Assembly (NCBI GenBank): GCA_963755695.1
Contig: CAVWLB010000010.1
Location: 3,150,555-3,214,554, forward strand
Source of the DNA: QHWT01 sp963755695
Lineage (GTDB): Bacteria > Acidobacteriota > Vicinamibacteria > Vicinamibacterales > 2-12-FULL-66-21
Length of the DNA: 64,000 nt
Direction: 5' to 3'
Made by a program: the position numbers and the translations under genes. Shown one piece after another: positions 38,246 to 48,864 of the stretch. How positions within the stretch are numbered: position 1 is the first letter of the stretch; each line of letters begins with the position of its first letter. The notes below the pieces were generated by a model. It saw only the letters and a list, made by a program, of their open reading frames with translations. It was not told the DNA's origin and made no database searches.

Positions 38246-38770
38246 CGGTGATTTTAGGATCTGGAGTTGCCGTAAAGGGTCTATACTCCAACCTCATTCC
38301 AGAACTGAGCCAGCCAGCGTTCGAGTAGTGCCCCTCGATAGTGGGTGCGCGCCGACAGGTCCAACTTTGGCGGTTTTGTCGGAGCGCACATGCCGCGCAC
38401 GCCACTCACATGTCCATCGCCCGTCGAAATTCTCGAAGAGCCGCTCGACACGGTTCCCTCGCGCGAACTGGGCCGACGCCACGGTTTCACGAGGGCGCGC
38501 TCGACGGGCGGCCGTCGATGCGGTGACTTCCTGACATTGTGATGATGCGACGAGGCGTGCGCGCGGTGGGCGAGCGAAGTAACCGAGAAACGCCGCCAGG
38601 AGCGTGGCTATCGACGTCTGGGGGCGGCAGTGATCGTGTCGGCCGTCCGGGACTTGGAGAAGCCGACACGGGCGGGAGGAGAGTCCGTGCGGGCGGGAGA
38701 GTCCGCGCGGGCGTTCTTGACAGTCTCGAACTCAAACCTGAAGTTTTGGTGCCGCGTGGCGGATGTCGAC
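38246..38770. other. Stretch after IS-D without a firm gene
   Basis: A minus-strand piece ending at 38281 (LSARTHYRGALLERWLAQFW, NEVGV) looks like the tail of a decayed coding sequence but cannot be assigned. The stretch 38640-38720 is rich in GGGCGGGAGAGTCCG repeats. Confidence 0.3.
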
Positions 38771-39318
38771 ATGAACGCGATCCTGCGGACGTATTGCCAG
38801 GGAGGGAAGGTCGCGCGAATCGTCGGCGATGTCGAACCTGACGAGTTCGACGACTTCGTCAAGAAGCCGCTTCCTGGCCGTCCCGTAAGGGTTCATGGAG
38901 AACAGGCGCGGAACAACGGCGAGAAGGAGCGGATCAGCACCATGACGCTCGAAGAAGTGCTCAACCGGGCTGGTCAGATGAATCGAGCCGAGCGGTGGAC
39001 ACTATGGACCGCATGTGGAACCCACCAACCTGATTCGCTTCCGAGAACCGAGACGGGCGGAGCCAAGCGGCCGAGATATTGCCCGAAATGCTGGACCGCC
39101 TTTAGTGCCGACGGAGTGCTGTGGAACCCGCCGTGTCTGCCTGATGAGCGGGGGCGGTGGGCATCTATTCGACCGCAAGGACCAGTGATGCCGGGCAAAT
39201 ATAAGTCGCTGTATCAGGTACTTGGAAAATCGATACGCGAACACGTTGGTCCTGACGTTCGCCAAATCGAAGACCTCCTCGGCTTCACGCTGCCTGACTC
39301 GGCTCGCGCAATCAATCA
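38771..39318 (+). CDS. Hypothetical protein with zinc-ribbon-like pair and C-terminal DUF7662-like segment, truncated
   Basis: The plus frame is open from upstream of 38771 (MNAILRTYCQGGKVARIVGD, VEPDEFDDFVKKPLPGRPVR). It contains RPRYCPKCWTAF, a CPxC knuckle, and near the end MPGKYKSLYQVLGKSIREHV, GPDVRQIEDLLGFTLPDSAR. The last part has the DUF7662 pattern (KY..L...L......v...eIE..LGF.LP.SAr). An ATG at 39188 with AAGGA upstream could start a separate short DUF7662 gene, so this may be two genes read in one frame by chance. The coding sequence is cut at about 39318 by DNA leading into IS-C. Confidence 0.4.
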
Positions 39319-39468
39319 GACACAACGAAGCTCGAGATCCAGGTGCGCGAACCGGTGGCCAGCCACGTTGTCTCCGTGCAGCAGCTCCAGCGCTGGGTGA
39401 ACGGCACCTGACCCTCGCCAGAACTCGTCCGCGTTGATTCTCGCGCCGACGCCAGCCACGATCGACGC

Positions 39469-40499
39469 ATGCTGGAGCTGCTCATCGTGATCGGCCGTGC
39501 GCTGGCGTTGGCGCTCCGCGGCCATCGAGAATTGGTCTTGGAGAACCTGGCGCTGCGGCAGCAGCTGACGGCGGTGAAACGCACGACCAAGCGCCCGCAC
39601 CTCCAGACGCGCGACCGACTGTTTTGGATCGCCTTGGCGCGGATCTGGCGGAACTGGCGCACGGCGGTGGTACTCGTGCAGCCGGACACCGTCGTGCGAT
39701 GGCATCGCGACTGGCTCCGCCGCCGATGGACCCGACGTTCGAAACCCCGACTGGACGGCCGTCCACCTATCGATCAGCAGATCCGCGTCCTCGTCCGAGA
39801 GATGGCGACGGCGAATCCGTTGTGGGGAGCGCCGCGGATTCATGGCGAGCTGCGCACGCTCGGTGTCGACGTCTCAGAACGCACCGTGTCGCGTCTGCTG
39901 AAACGGCACCCACGTCCGCCTTCGCAAACGTGGAGGACGTTCCTCACGAATCACCTCGCTTCAGCCGCGTCGATGGATTTCTTCACCGTGCCGACACTGA
40001 CCGGCCGGGTGCTGTTCGTCCTGGTCTTGCTGTCACATCACCGCCGGCGCATCGTGCATGCAAACATCACGGATCATCCGACGGCCATCTGGTCCGCTCA
40101 ACAAGTGGTCGATGCATTTCCGGACGACACGGCGCCCAGCGCTGGTTGCACCGAGATCGAGACCGCATCTACGGCGACGTCTTCCAGCGCCGACTGGCTG
40201 GCATGGGCATCACCGAAGTCGTCTCCGCGCCGGCGAGTCCGTGGCAGAATCCGTACGTCGAACGCCTGATCGGCTCGATCCGACGAGAGTGTCTCGATCA
40301 CGTGATCGTCATCAACGAGGCGCATCTCCGGCGCGTCCTCACGACCTACAGCCGGTACTATCATCGGAGCCGAACGCACCTCGGCCTCGAGAAGGACACG
40401 CCAGATCACCGACCGATCTCTGGAACATCCACCGGGCCGATCGTCGCGATCCCCGAAGTCGGTGGTCTCCATCATCGCTATGAGCGGCGCGCAGCGTAA
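39469..40499 (+). CDS. IS-C transposase, integrase-core DDE type, one frame break
   Basis: It begins MLELLIVIGRALALALRGHR, ELVLENLALRQQLTAVKRTT, has the helix-turn-helix ATANPLWGAPRIHGELRTLG and the core Asp in SAASMDFFTVPTLTGRVLFV. Near 40135 the frame changes and RWLHRDRDRIYGDVF-type residues, then NPYVERLIGSIRRECLDHVI and VGGLHHRYERRAA complete the enzyme. Related to IS-B (same C-terminal HHRYxRxAA) but a separate group. A 5'-truncated second copy is at 52490. The IS ends could not be found. The single break may be an indel error. Confidence 0.75.
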
Positions 40500-40887
40500 G
40501 CGCCCTGCCCGTCCTCCCTGCAGTTCGGCGCCCTGTCAGCTACGCACCACGCGTGGGACACCGCGTCTCGTCATCAACGCAGCGCTCAAAAGGGGGGGGC
40601 GCCGCGTCAGATGCGATGTGAACACTACCAACTCCTACCCTATTGTCGGAGTCGCCCAGCAGGACGGACTCGGCCACGGTCAACCCCACACTGTTTGTGG
40701 CGAACGACAGCCAAAAGCCATTGCCAAGATCACGGGGCGGCGGATGCGCGGCCCCGTTTCCGCGCTAGTTTTACCGCCGCAGCGTCAGATCGAAGCTCGC
40801 CTCTCGATATTCCGCAATGATGGTGTTGGCTTGCTGGATGACGGCAAGTTTCGCGACGAGTACAGAAAAGACCGCGCTTGCCCGCTT
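40500..40887. other. Non-coding stretch
   Basis: No gene is supported. There is an eight-G run near 40592, a place where base calling could be unreliable. Confidence 0.35.
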
Positions 40888-41406
40888 TCAGCCCATTTGC
40901 CTCGTCGTGTTTTCGCGAAGCCGGAGAAGCTGTTTTTGGTGATGCCGTCCATGCACCACATGAAGCTTTCTCCACTGTGTCGCAGTGAGCGGACCCAGAA
41001 TCGGCTGGTCGAGCAGCTTTACCTGACGCCCGAAGCGGGCTTCACACTGCGCGATGATCGCATCCATCGAGACAAGCTTTGCCCCAATCTCGTTTCGCAC
41101 CTGCTCCGCCGGGAAGCCCCTCGGCTGAACCATTGCGGGAGCTTTTCGTCCGGCGGGCATGTGGCCCAATCCCACGACCACGAAGGTCACCACGCGCTGC
41201 GCCATGGACGCTCTCGTCGCGAGCGGTTTGCCGCTTGTTATGACTTTCTCAAAGCCTTTGATCGTTCCGGCATAGGTCAGGTACAGATGTTCCAGCACCT
41301 CCGCCGCACACCACTTCCCCGGGAGACGCCAGCTCAATTGCTCGCTGGACATGCCTTCCACCGCTGACTCCAGATTTTCTTTCAACTTTTCCAGGCGGGA
41401 ATCCAT
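40888..41406 (-). CDS. DinB-superfamily protein (DUF1569-like)
   Basis: The intact 172-residue protein reads MDSRLEKLKENLESAVEGMS, WRLPGKWCAAEVLEHLYLTY, GTIKGFEKVITSGKPL and ends LTATQWRKLHVVHGRHHQKQ, LLRLRENTTRQMG. The His in EVLEHLYL and the pair in VHGRHHQKQLLRL match the three-His metal site of DinB/DUF1569 proteins (W..l.v.H..hH..Ql..l). The role is unknown but members may be thiol-dependent metalloenzymes. It is the second DinB gene in the window and shares no close identity with the first. Confidence 0.8.
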   Translation of the reverse strand: MDSRLEKLKENLESAVEGMSSEQLSWRLPGKWCAAEVLEHLYLTYAGTIKGFEKVITSGKPLATRASMAQRVVTFVVVGLGHMPAGRKAPAMVQPRGFPAEQVRNEIGAKLVSMDAIIAQCEARFGRQVKLLDQPILGPLTATQWRKLHVVHGRHHQKQLLRLRENTTRQMG

Positions 41407-41480
41407 GGCACTACTCTGGCATTTGCGCGCGCTTCAGGTAGATTTGTATCTGATCGTCGGCATTTAGCGTCTCCGAGTGG

Positions 41481-41738
41481 TCACGGCCCGCGTCGTATCA
41501 AAGCCTCGCGCCCGTGTTCCAAGGGCGGATAGAGAATCCTGTCGATCGACCAGCGGCGGATCAGGCGATCCCGGACTGACGAAGCCCGCCGCGGGAAGGG
41601 TGGGCGAATCCCGCATTCCACCGCTCTGTACGTCTTCACTGATCCATCGGGTTGATCGATGTGGAGATAGCCTTGCGTGCGGAGGATCTCCCGCTGTGCG
41701 GGCGTGAGAACGTCGATCGTGGTCGTGCTTTCTGTCAT
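41481..41738 (-). CDS. Antitoxin-like small protein
   Basis: The start MTESTTTIDVLTPAQREILR, TQGYLHIDQPDGSVKTYRAV matches small antitoxin-type proteins that begin LLTP.QRe.L...GYv...dpdG...Y.vve. It is preceded by a GGGGGAATC region. The second half (IRPPFPRRASSVRDRLIRRW) differs from what I would expect, so a frame change near 41600 is possible. No toxin gene is adjacent. Confidence 0.45.
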   Translation of the reverse strand: MTESTTTIDVLTPAQREILRTQGYLHIDQPDGSVKTYRAVECGIRPPFPRRASSVRDRLIRRWSIDRILYPPLEHGREALIRRGP

Positions 41739-41959
41739 GAGAGATTCCCCCTTACAACTAACAATCGCGACTGGGTGTGTGACGTCTCTTCGCTACAACG
41801 TCCATGCCAGCAGGTCACGTGGACGTCCACGGTGTCCATGTCTGTCCATGGTGGGTGGACGGGGTTAAAGCGTTGTCACAGCACGAGATAACTCCAAATG
41901 TCCAGGCTGTCCACGTTTCGCGCAAATTCTTATTACCGATGCTCTCTTACTCCCCTCTA

Positions 41960-42180
41960 TCGTTAACAATTCGCAAGACGGACGTCGAGCTGAAGACACG
42001 GATTGGTTCCGCTCGAACGACGCTGATCTCGGTGAACAGTCTGCGCCGAGCGCTCACTGACTTGCCGGTCGAGGCGTGGTCCTACGGGAGGATCGTCGCG
42101 CTATCGCGTGACACCGTCAGCACTCCAGCCGACAGACAGGCAATCGACCGAAACCTGCGAGCGACAATCTCAAGGCCCTC
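41960..42180 (+). pseudogene. Remnant of a conserved hypothetical protein
   Basis: The plus frame contains ISVNSLRRALTDLPVEAWSY, GRIVALSRDTVSTPADRQAI and DRNLRATI. I recall a family with LR.AL..LP..AWPYGR.VAv.E.g.rs..D...I..N, of unknown function. Start and C-terminus are missing. Confidence 0.35.
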
Positions 42181-42278
42181 GGCAAGTGATCCTGTGGCCG
42201 CAGTGACCTCCCCGGCCGCGCTCGCCGTGCCTCATCGCGGTCCACAAGCGGTTGGAGCGCACCGCTCGAAGACAAGCG

Positions 42279-42366
42279 TCACGCTGCAGTACGCAAGCCC
42301 TCGATTCGCTGAAGCCAAGACGCAATTGGGTTCCGACTGGCGGGCATTAGGGTCACCAGCCTTCCC
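42279..42366 (-). repeat. Unassigned C-terminal coding motif, copy 4
   Basis: The minus frame reads RLVTLMPASRNPIASWLQRI, EGLRTAA and a TGA at 42279-42281. It is the most diverged of the four copies (PASRN instead of FASWN) but keeps spacing and the WL..IE.LR.AA end. Confidence 0.5.
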
Positions 42367-42463
42367 TCTCGTATTAGGCGAAGGCTGACAACCTGCGCCA
42401 AGCGCCGCGCGGGATCTGCCCTTCGAAATCAGCTCAAGCCGAAGACGGGACAATCATCGTACT

Positions 42464-43276
42464 TCAGGCAGTGCCTTCATCAGCCGCCCGCTGGTCGACA
42501 ACGTCTTTGCCGGTGGTGAAGAAGGCTTCTTCCTTCATAGCTGACGTCCTCCATCCCCGGCGATGCAGGATGGCTTTGCCATGAGCGATCATTCCGGGGT
42601 GCCCGCAGAGATACGCGACCGAGTTGTCGCCATCCAGGAACCATTGATCTACGTACTTCCGAATAATGTCGTCCACACGCCCCGTTTCGCCACTCCAATC
42701 TGCGTGCTCCCACGGCCGGCTGATCGTCGGCACGTACATCAGCCAGGGAACTTCTTCAGCCATTCTCTGCATCTCGGTCCGGTAGCCGAACTCGAACGCG
42801 CGACTCGCACCCTGGAGGAGAAATAGCTTGTGTTCGCCCTTGAACGTTCCGTTCTTCCATCGCTTGTACAGCGTGCGCGCGTAGCTGACAAACGGGGCGA
42901 CCCCAGTCACCGTGCAGAGCAAGAGGTGGTTCGTACGGTCGCTCTGCGCCTCGAAGGTGAAACGCCCCTTTGGGACCTTACGGAAAGAGAGAACGTCGCC
43001 AACCTGTAACCTGTGAAGCCAAGGCGTGAGGCGGCCCTGCGGCAGGAGCTCGAGAAAGAACTCGACCTCGTGCTCGTAGGGAGAAGAGACGATCGAATAG
43101 GGCCGTTCGATGAGTCCGCGAGGCGTCTCCACGCCAAGCGTGGCATACTGCCCAGCCGTGAAGGTGAACGCTCCGCCCGGATCGACCCTGATCGCCCACC
43201 GCTCCGCAGAAAAATCCACGCGGTCTGTGATCTGCGCCTGAAAAAACCTGCCTGGGGTAGGCCCATCGCGATCCAC
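42464..43276 (-). CDS. Ferredoxin/flavodoxin-NADP+ reductase
   Basis: The start is GTG at 43276, chosen for GGAGGAG six bases upstream; the frame is open a further 18 codons to a TTG with no such site. The protein has the FAD-binding pattern RPYSIVSSPYEHEVEFFLEL, FTAGQYATLGVETPRGL, then the NADP-binding CTVTGVAPFVSYARTLYKRW and the C-terminal VAYLCGHPGMIAHGKAILHR, with EEAFFTTGKDVV at the end. This is the bacterial Fpr architecture, length about 270. It transfers electrons between NADP(H) and ferredoxin or flavodoxin in the cytoplasm. The gene is intact and stands alone between IS-rich blocks. Confidence 0.85.
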   Translation of the reverse strand: MDRDGPTPGRFFQAQITDRVDFSAERWAIRVDPGGAFTFTAGQYATLGVETPRGLIERPYSIVSSPYEHEVEFFLELLPQGRLTPWLHRLQVGDVLSFRKVPKGRFTFEAQSDRTNHLLLCTVTGVAPFVSYARTLYKRWKNGTFKGEHKLFLLQGASRAFEFGYRTEMQRMAEEVPWLMYVPTISRPWEHADWSGETGRVDDIIRKYVDQWFLDGDNSVAYLCGHPGMIAHGKAILHRRGWRTSAMKEEAFFTTGKDVVDQRAADEGTA

Positions 43277-43561
43277 CAGTTCTCCTCCTGTCCCCGGACG
43301 GCTCGAGTCGAGGGCAACGGCCCGGTTCAACTCATTATCCGAGTTTCCGGAGCCAATCGGCGATTCTTCAGGCTGCCGCTACTGAAAACTCGATCGCGCT
43401 GCATCCAGCGCTCCGCAGGTGTCTCGACTGCCATTCTCTGGACTGCGAGTTAGCAGGTGGAATTCTTGCGCGCTGGCCAAAGCAAATGGGATCAATCGGT
43501 TCGCAAATCCGAGGGACCCTACCGAGCGGTTCTGAACACATCATGCTCCCCAGCGCGTTCG

Positions 43562-43620
43562 AGTCGTGGCTACGCCGCGCGGCGCTCGTAGCGATGGTGG
43601 AGGCCGCCGATCTGCGAACC
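43562..43620 (-). mobile_element. C-terminal scrap of an IS-B/IS-C type transposase
   Basis: The minus frame reads QIGGLHHRYERRAA followed by a stop, the exact C-terminal motif of the IS-B and IS-C transposases. Nothing else of the element remains. Confidence 0.6.
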
Positions 43621-43742
43621 CAAGTCCCTTGGCCAAAAACGGTCCGGCGCCGGTTTTGGGTACTATGGAACGCCTCCCAGAGTTGGTATCTAACGAACTC
43701 GATTGCTGACGTGATGCGTAGCGGTCGGATTTGCGTGGACGC

Positions 43743-44814
43743 CTAGTGTCCCGAGTTAGAGATTCGCTGACAAAATCCGGCGACGTTGGCGAGGATCTCG
43801 TCAGCGGTTTTGGTCCAGACGAATGGTTTGGCCGACTCGTTGCTGATGGTCAGATACTCGCGAATCGCCGTCTCGAGCGCCCGCGTGCTGCGATGCGCGC
43901 CGCGCTTGATCTGTTTCTCGGTCAGCGTGGCAAACCAGCGCTCGACCAGGTTGAGCCAGGACGCGCTGGTCGGCGTGAAGTGCACATGAAACCGGGGATG
44001 CCGAGCGAACCACCGGCGCACGCGCGGCGTCTTGTGCGTGCCGTAGTTGTCGAGAATCAGATGGATGTCGAGGTGCCGCCGGCACCTGCGCGTCGATCGT
44101 GTCGAGAAACTGCAGGAACTCTCGGCTGCGGTGCCGCGCGGTGACATTCGCCGATGACGCGGCCGGTCGCGACATCCAGCGCGGCAAACAACGACGTCGT
44201 CCCGTGGCGCACGTAATCATGCGTGCGCCGCTCGGCCTGGCCCGGGCGCAACGGCAGCAGCGGCGCGGTGCGATCGAGCGCTTGAATCTGGCTCTTTTCA
44301 TCGACCGACAAGAGCAGCGCGCGGTCGGGCGGGTCAGATACAGCCCGACGATGTCGCGCACTTTGTCGATGAACAGCGGATCTTTCGACAGCTTGAAGGT
44401 GTCCACGCGATGCGGCTGCAGCGCGAACGCCTTCCAGATGCGCGCGATGGCCGTCTGGCTCATGTCGCACTGCTTGGCCAGGCTGCGCGTGGACCAATGC
44501 GTCGCGTCGCGCGGCGTCGATTCGAGCGTCGTCGTCAAGACGCGCTCCACATCGGCATCGGTGATCTTGCGCGGCACGCCCGGCCGCGGCTCGTCGAGCA
44601 AGCCGTCGAGGCGGCGGGCGAGAAATCGGCCGCGCCATTTGCCGACCGTCTGTTTCGTGACATGCACGTCGCGCGCGATCGCGGTGGCCGTTTCGCCGGC
44701 CGCGCACCGCAGCACCAGTCGCGCGCGCAAGGCCAGCGCTTGCGCCGTGGTCGGGCGGCGCGCCCAGCGCTCAAGCGTCTCTCGTTCCTCAGTCGTCAGC
44801 ACAATCGGGTGCAA
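43743..44814 (-). CDS. IS630-family transposase, frameshifted
   Basis: It begins MHPIVLTTEERETLERWARR with a homeodomain-like helix-turn-helix (TATAIARDVHVTKQTVGKWR) and a second DNA-binding part (WSTRSLAKQCDMSQTAIARI). Near 44330 the frame changes to LLLSVDEKSQIQALDRTAPL (first catalytic Asp, DEKS), then near 44150 to REFLQFLDTIDAQVPA, and near 44060 to DIHLILDNYGTHKTPRVRRW (second Asp, DNYGTH) and SASWLNLVERWFATLTEKQI (Glu, NLVERWF). All DDE residues are present. IS630 elements often use a programmed frameshift, but three changes are too many for that, so indel errors or decay are involved. Confidence 0.75.
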
Positions 44815-44907
44815 CGGGTCGGCCCAGTCGCATCGGCGTGTCCTCCTTGTAGCCGAGTACGACGGTCGACCGAAATTTGTTTCACGAATCTCTGACTCAC
44901 GACACTA
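43744..44907 (-). mobile_element. IS630-family element with TA target duplication
   Basis: The ends TAGTGTCCCGAGTTAGAGAT and, complemented, TAGTGTCGTGAGTCAGAGAT are terminal inverted repeats of about 22 bp, each flanked by TA at 43744-43745 and 44906-44907, as expected for IS630/Tc1-type insertion. The transposase stop codon uses the TA. Confidence 0.85.
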
Positions 44908-44909
44908 GC

Positions 44910-46015
44910 TGTGCCTACTGAAAATGCCGGCTGTGGCTGCGACTGTTGATGTTGCCGCCGAGCGTGGTGACGCTTCCCGCCGATGATGTCCGTCCTCGTG
45001 TCGCTCCTGCTCCCTCTACGAGGTTGTGTGCGCGCACGCACCGCGCTGCACGTCGAGCTGCTCGCGTTACGTCACCAGATCCCCGTGCTCGAGCGTTCCC
45101 GCCCGCGACGGCCGCGACTGACGCGGACGGACCGGCTGCTCTGGATCTGGCTTTCGCCTGTCTGGAAGGAGTGGCAACCGGCGCTCGTCATCGTCCAACC
45201 CGAGACGGTCATCGCATGGCACCGCCAAGGCTTCCGCCTCTTCTGGGCGTGGAAGAGCCGTCGTCGCGTTGGGCGGCCGACCGTCCCGTTCGAGGTCCGC
45301 ACGCGGATTCGCACGTTGTCACACGCGAACCCGCTGTGGGGCGCGCCTCGAATCCATGGCGAACGGCTCACGCTCGGGATTCAGGTCGGTCAGGCCAGCG
45401 TCGCCACGTACATGGTCCGGCGGCGTCAGCCTCCGTCGCAGACCTGGCGCTCATTCCTGCGACATCACATGGGCCAGATCATGGCCGCCGATTTCTTCGT
45501 GGTCCCGACCGCGACCTGCCGTCTCTTGTTCGTGCTGACCATTCTGGCGCACGATCGCCGATGCATCGTGCACGTCGCGGTCACCGCGCATCCGACCGCG
45601 ACGTGGACCGCTCAGCAACTTCGCGATGCGTTCCCGTGGGATCAGGCTCCTCGATTCCTCCTCCACGATCGCGACCATGCCGTCGACGGCGTGACGGCAA
45701 CGGCGATGGATATGCACGACATTCTCACGGCGCCGCGATCACCCTGGCAGAATGCCTATGTCGAACAGTTCATCGGATCAGGTCGACGAGAGTGCCTTGA
45801 CCCCGTGATCATTGTGAATGCCACCGGGCTGCGCCGTGTGTTGAACGCCTACATCGAGTACGACACCGCGTCCCGCACGCATCTGGCGCTCGAGAAGGAC
45901 GCTCCCCTGCCCCGCCCCGTCGCGCCACCCACCGCAGGGCGCGTCGTCGCGATTCCACAGGTCGGCGGCCTCCACCATCGATACGAACGACGCGCGGCTT
46001 AATCTCGCCGGGCCC
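44910..46015 (+). mobile_element. IS-B copy 2, diverged
   Basis: It begins TGTGCCTACTGAAAATGCCG only two bases after the IS630 TA, and holds one intact transposase gene. The right end is approximate because no inverted repeat is visible. At DNA level it is clearly diverged from the 31608 copy. Confidence 0.6.
44983..46002 (+). CDS. IS-B-type transposase
   Basis: The 339-residue protein starts MMSVLVSLLLPLRGCVRART and has LHVELLALRHQIPVLERSRP, the helix-turn-helix HANPLWGAPRIHGERLTLGI, the core Asp in IMAADFFVVPTATCRLLFVL, a second Asp in RFLLHDRDHAVDG and the Glu in YVEQFIGSGRRECLDPVI. The end is VGGLHHRYERRAA. Two core positions differ from the other copies (IGSG for IGSI, DHAVDG for DTAFTD), which might lower activity. 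The frame is uninterrupted. Confidence 0.8.
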   Translation: MMSVLVSLLLPLRGCVRARTALHVELLALRHQIPVLERSRPRRPRLTRTDRLLWIWLSPVWKEWQPALVIVQPETVIAWHRQGFRLFWAWKSRRRVGRPTVPFEVRTRIRTLSHANPLWGAPRIHGERLTLGIQVGQASVATYMVRRRQPPSQTWRSFLRHHMGQIMAADFFVVPTATCRLLFVLTILAHDRRCIVHVAVTAHPTATWTAQQLRDAFPWDQAPRFLLHDRDHAVDGVTATAMDMHDILTAPRSPWQNAYVEQFIGSGRRECLDPVIIVNATGLRRVLNAYIEYDTASRTHLALEKDAPLPRPVAPPTAGRVVAIPQVGGLHHRYERRAA

Positions 46016-46337
46016 GATCTCAATCGCCCTCGTCCAGACAAACGCGGGCCAATGTCTGCGCACGCACATCCGCCCCGTGATGGCTGACGGCGTCAGCACC
46101 GCTAGCGAAGCAACGCCACCGTCCTCGACCATCGCTTGAACATCAGTGCGTCACGTCTAGGCAGGTCTCCACACCGCACCGATGGAGTTTCCAGCAGGCA
46201 CAGGGTGAGAGACACGATCCAAAAGTGCGGAATCTCCGCGAGGTTGATGGGAAGCAGACAAGGACTCCGGCGGCCTTACTTCAAATCCTCATTTCCGGCG
46301 GTGCCCTGACGCGAGCGGACAGTGACGACCACGCAAG
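46016..46337. other. Non-coding stretch
   Basis: No gene or repeat is supported between IS-B copy 2 and the following small gene. Confidence 0.35.
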
Positions 46338-46614
46338 CTAACGCGGATACAGCTCGTAGGTCATTTCGATGCTGCGCGGCACGATGATTTGCATCCGCGC
46401 GTACACAATCGACTCGAATCCCACGTTCAACTCTCTGGGGGTGGAGCTCGTCCAGCGTCTGCCGCTGGCGATCCTGGCCGAGCCACGACCAGGTCCCATA
46501 GCGGACCTTGACCTCTGCTCTCGCGGGTCGTACGAAGACGGCCCTTCCGCTGCTCCCCCAGAACCACTCAAGCGTTCTCCACGCCCCAACTTCTACAAAC
46601 CGCGTTTTCGTCAC
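46338..46614 (-). CDS. Small hypothetical protein, one frame break
   Basis: The start frame reads MTKTRFVEVGAWRTLEWFWG, SSGRAVFVRPARAEVKVRYG and TWSWLGQDRQRQTLDELHP. Near 46445 the neighbouring frame continues RELNVGFESIVYARMQIIVP and RSIEMTYELYPR to a stop at 46338. Joined, this makes a coherent beta-rich protein of about 92 residues with a KVRYGTWSWLGQDRQRQTLD motif. I do not know its function. No partner gene is adjacent. Confidence 0.5.
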
Positions 46615-47003
46615 GTGTTGACCTCTGTTCGGTCGGACAGAACCGAGCAGTCTGTTTCCGGCACGCGTGCTCGCAAAGGCGTTCCGGCCGTGGTCACCAG
46701 GGACGGGATCAGCTCACGCGCTTCTGGTTGCACCCACAACGCAATCGCTTGGTGGAGGCCGACAGCGGTCCGAATCGGCCGCCCTATTCGAATTCGTCTT
46801 CCTCAACGCCGTTCGTGGCGCCGGCTGCCCAGGCACCGGCCTCACCAGCCGCTTGAGGCTCGGGGCTGCTCGTCTCCATCTCGCGAGCCACCGCTGTGGG
46901 TGCCGCTGGTTCTTCGGTCAGCGTCCGGCGTTCGCGCGCCAGAGCCGACGGCTTCGGCCGAGTGGCCAGGTTGCGGGTGCGCCCCCTCTCACCAGCGGGA
47001 GGC
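46615..47003. other. Stretch with one doubtful small open frame
   Basis: A minus-strand frame (47023 to 46784) encodes MGYAAAKPPAGERGRTRNLA and an acidic end NGVEEDEFE. Composition is low complexity and there is no ribosome-binding site, so I do not call it a gene. Confidence 0.25.
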
Positions 47004-47177
47004 TTAGCTGCCGCATAGCCCATTCATGTCCTCGCCAAGCACGACTGCGCTCAGAAGGTATTCGCTGGCGTTGATCACCAGACCCGCAAGCAGCCCGCCG
47101 AGCACGACACGTCGAAGATTGATGCCGCCCACGCTGGTACCTCCTGCGCTTTTCGCGCCTAAGTCTACATCTTTCAT
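47004..47177 (-). CDS. Small membrane protein downstream of groEL, probably truncated
   Basis: From ATG at 47177 it reads MKDVDLGAKSAGGTSVGGIN, LRRVVLGGLLAGLVINASEY, LLSAVVLGEDMNGLCGS. The GGLLAGLVIN..E..L..VVLG segment is the N-terminal helix of a small membrane protein family (usually about 130 residues) found in acidobacteria and others. Only the first helix remains before a stop, so it is truncated or frameshifted near 47020. It starts 11 bases after the groEL stop on the same strand. Confidence 0.5.
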   Translation of the reverse strand: MKDVDLGAKSAGGTSVGGINLRRVVLGGLLAGLVINASEYLLSAVVLGEDMNGLCGS

Positions 47178-47188
47178 GACTGAACTTT

Positions 47189-48822
<1,634 letters not shown>

Positions 48823-48864
48823 GACGTTCGTCTCCTGTACTGCTCGGCGGCCGACGCAGTGCTC

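Noticed and set aside
43743..44814. Programmed frameshifting as the explanation for the IS630 transposase breaks
   Set aside because: Three changes are needed and two are not in slippery A/T runs, so sequencing error or decay fits better.
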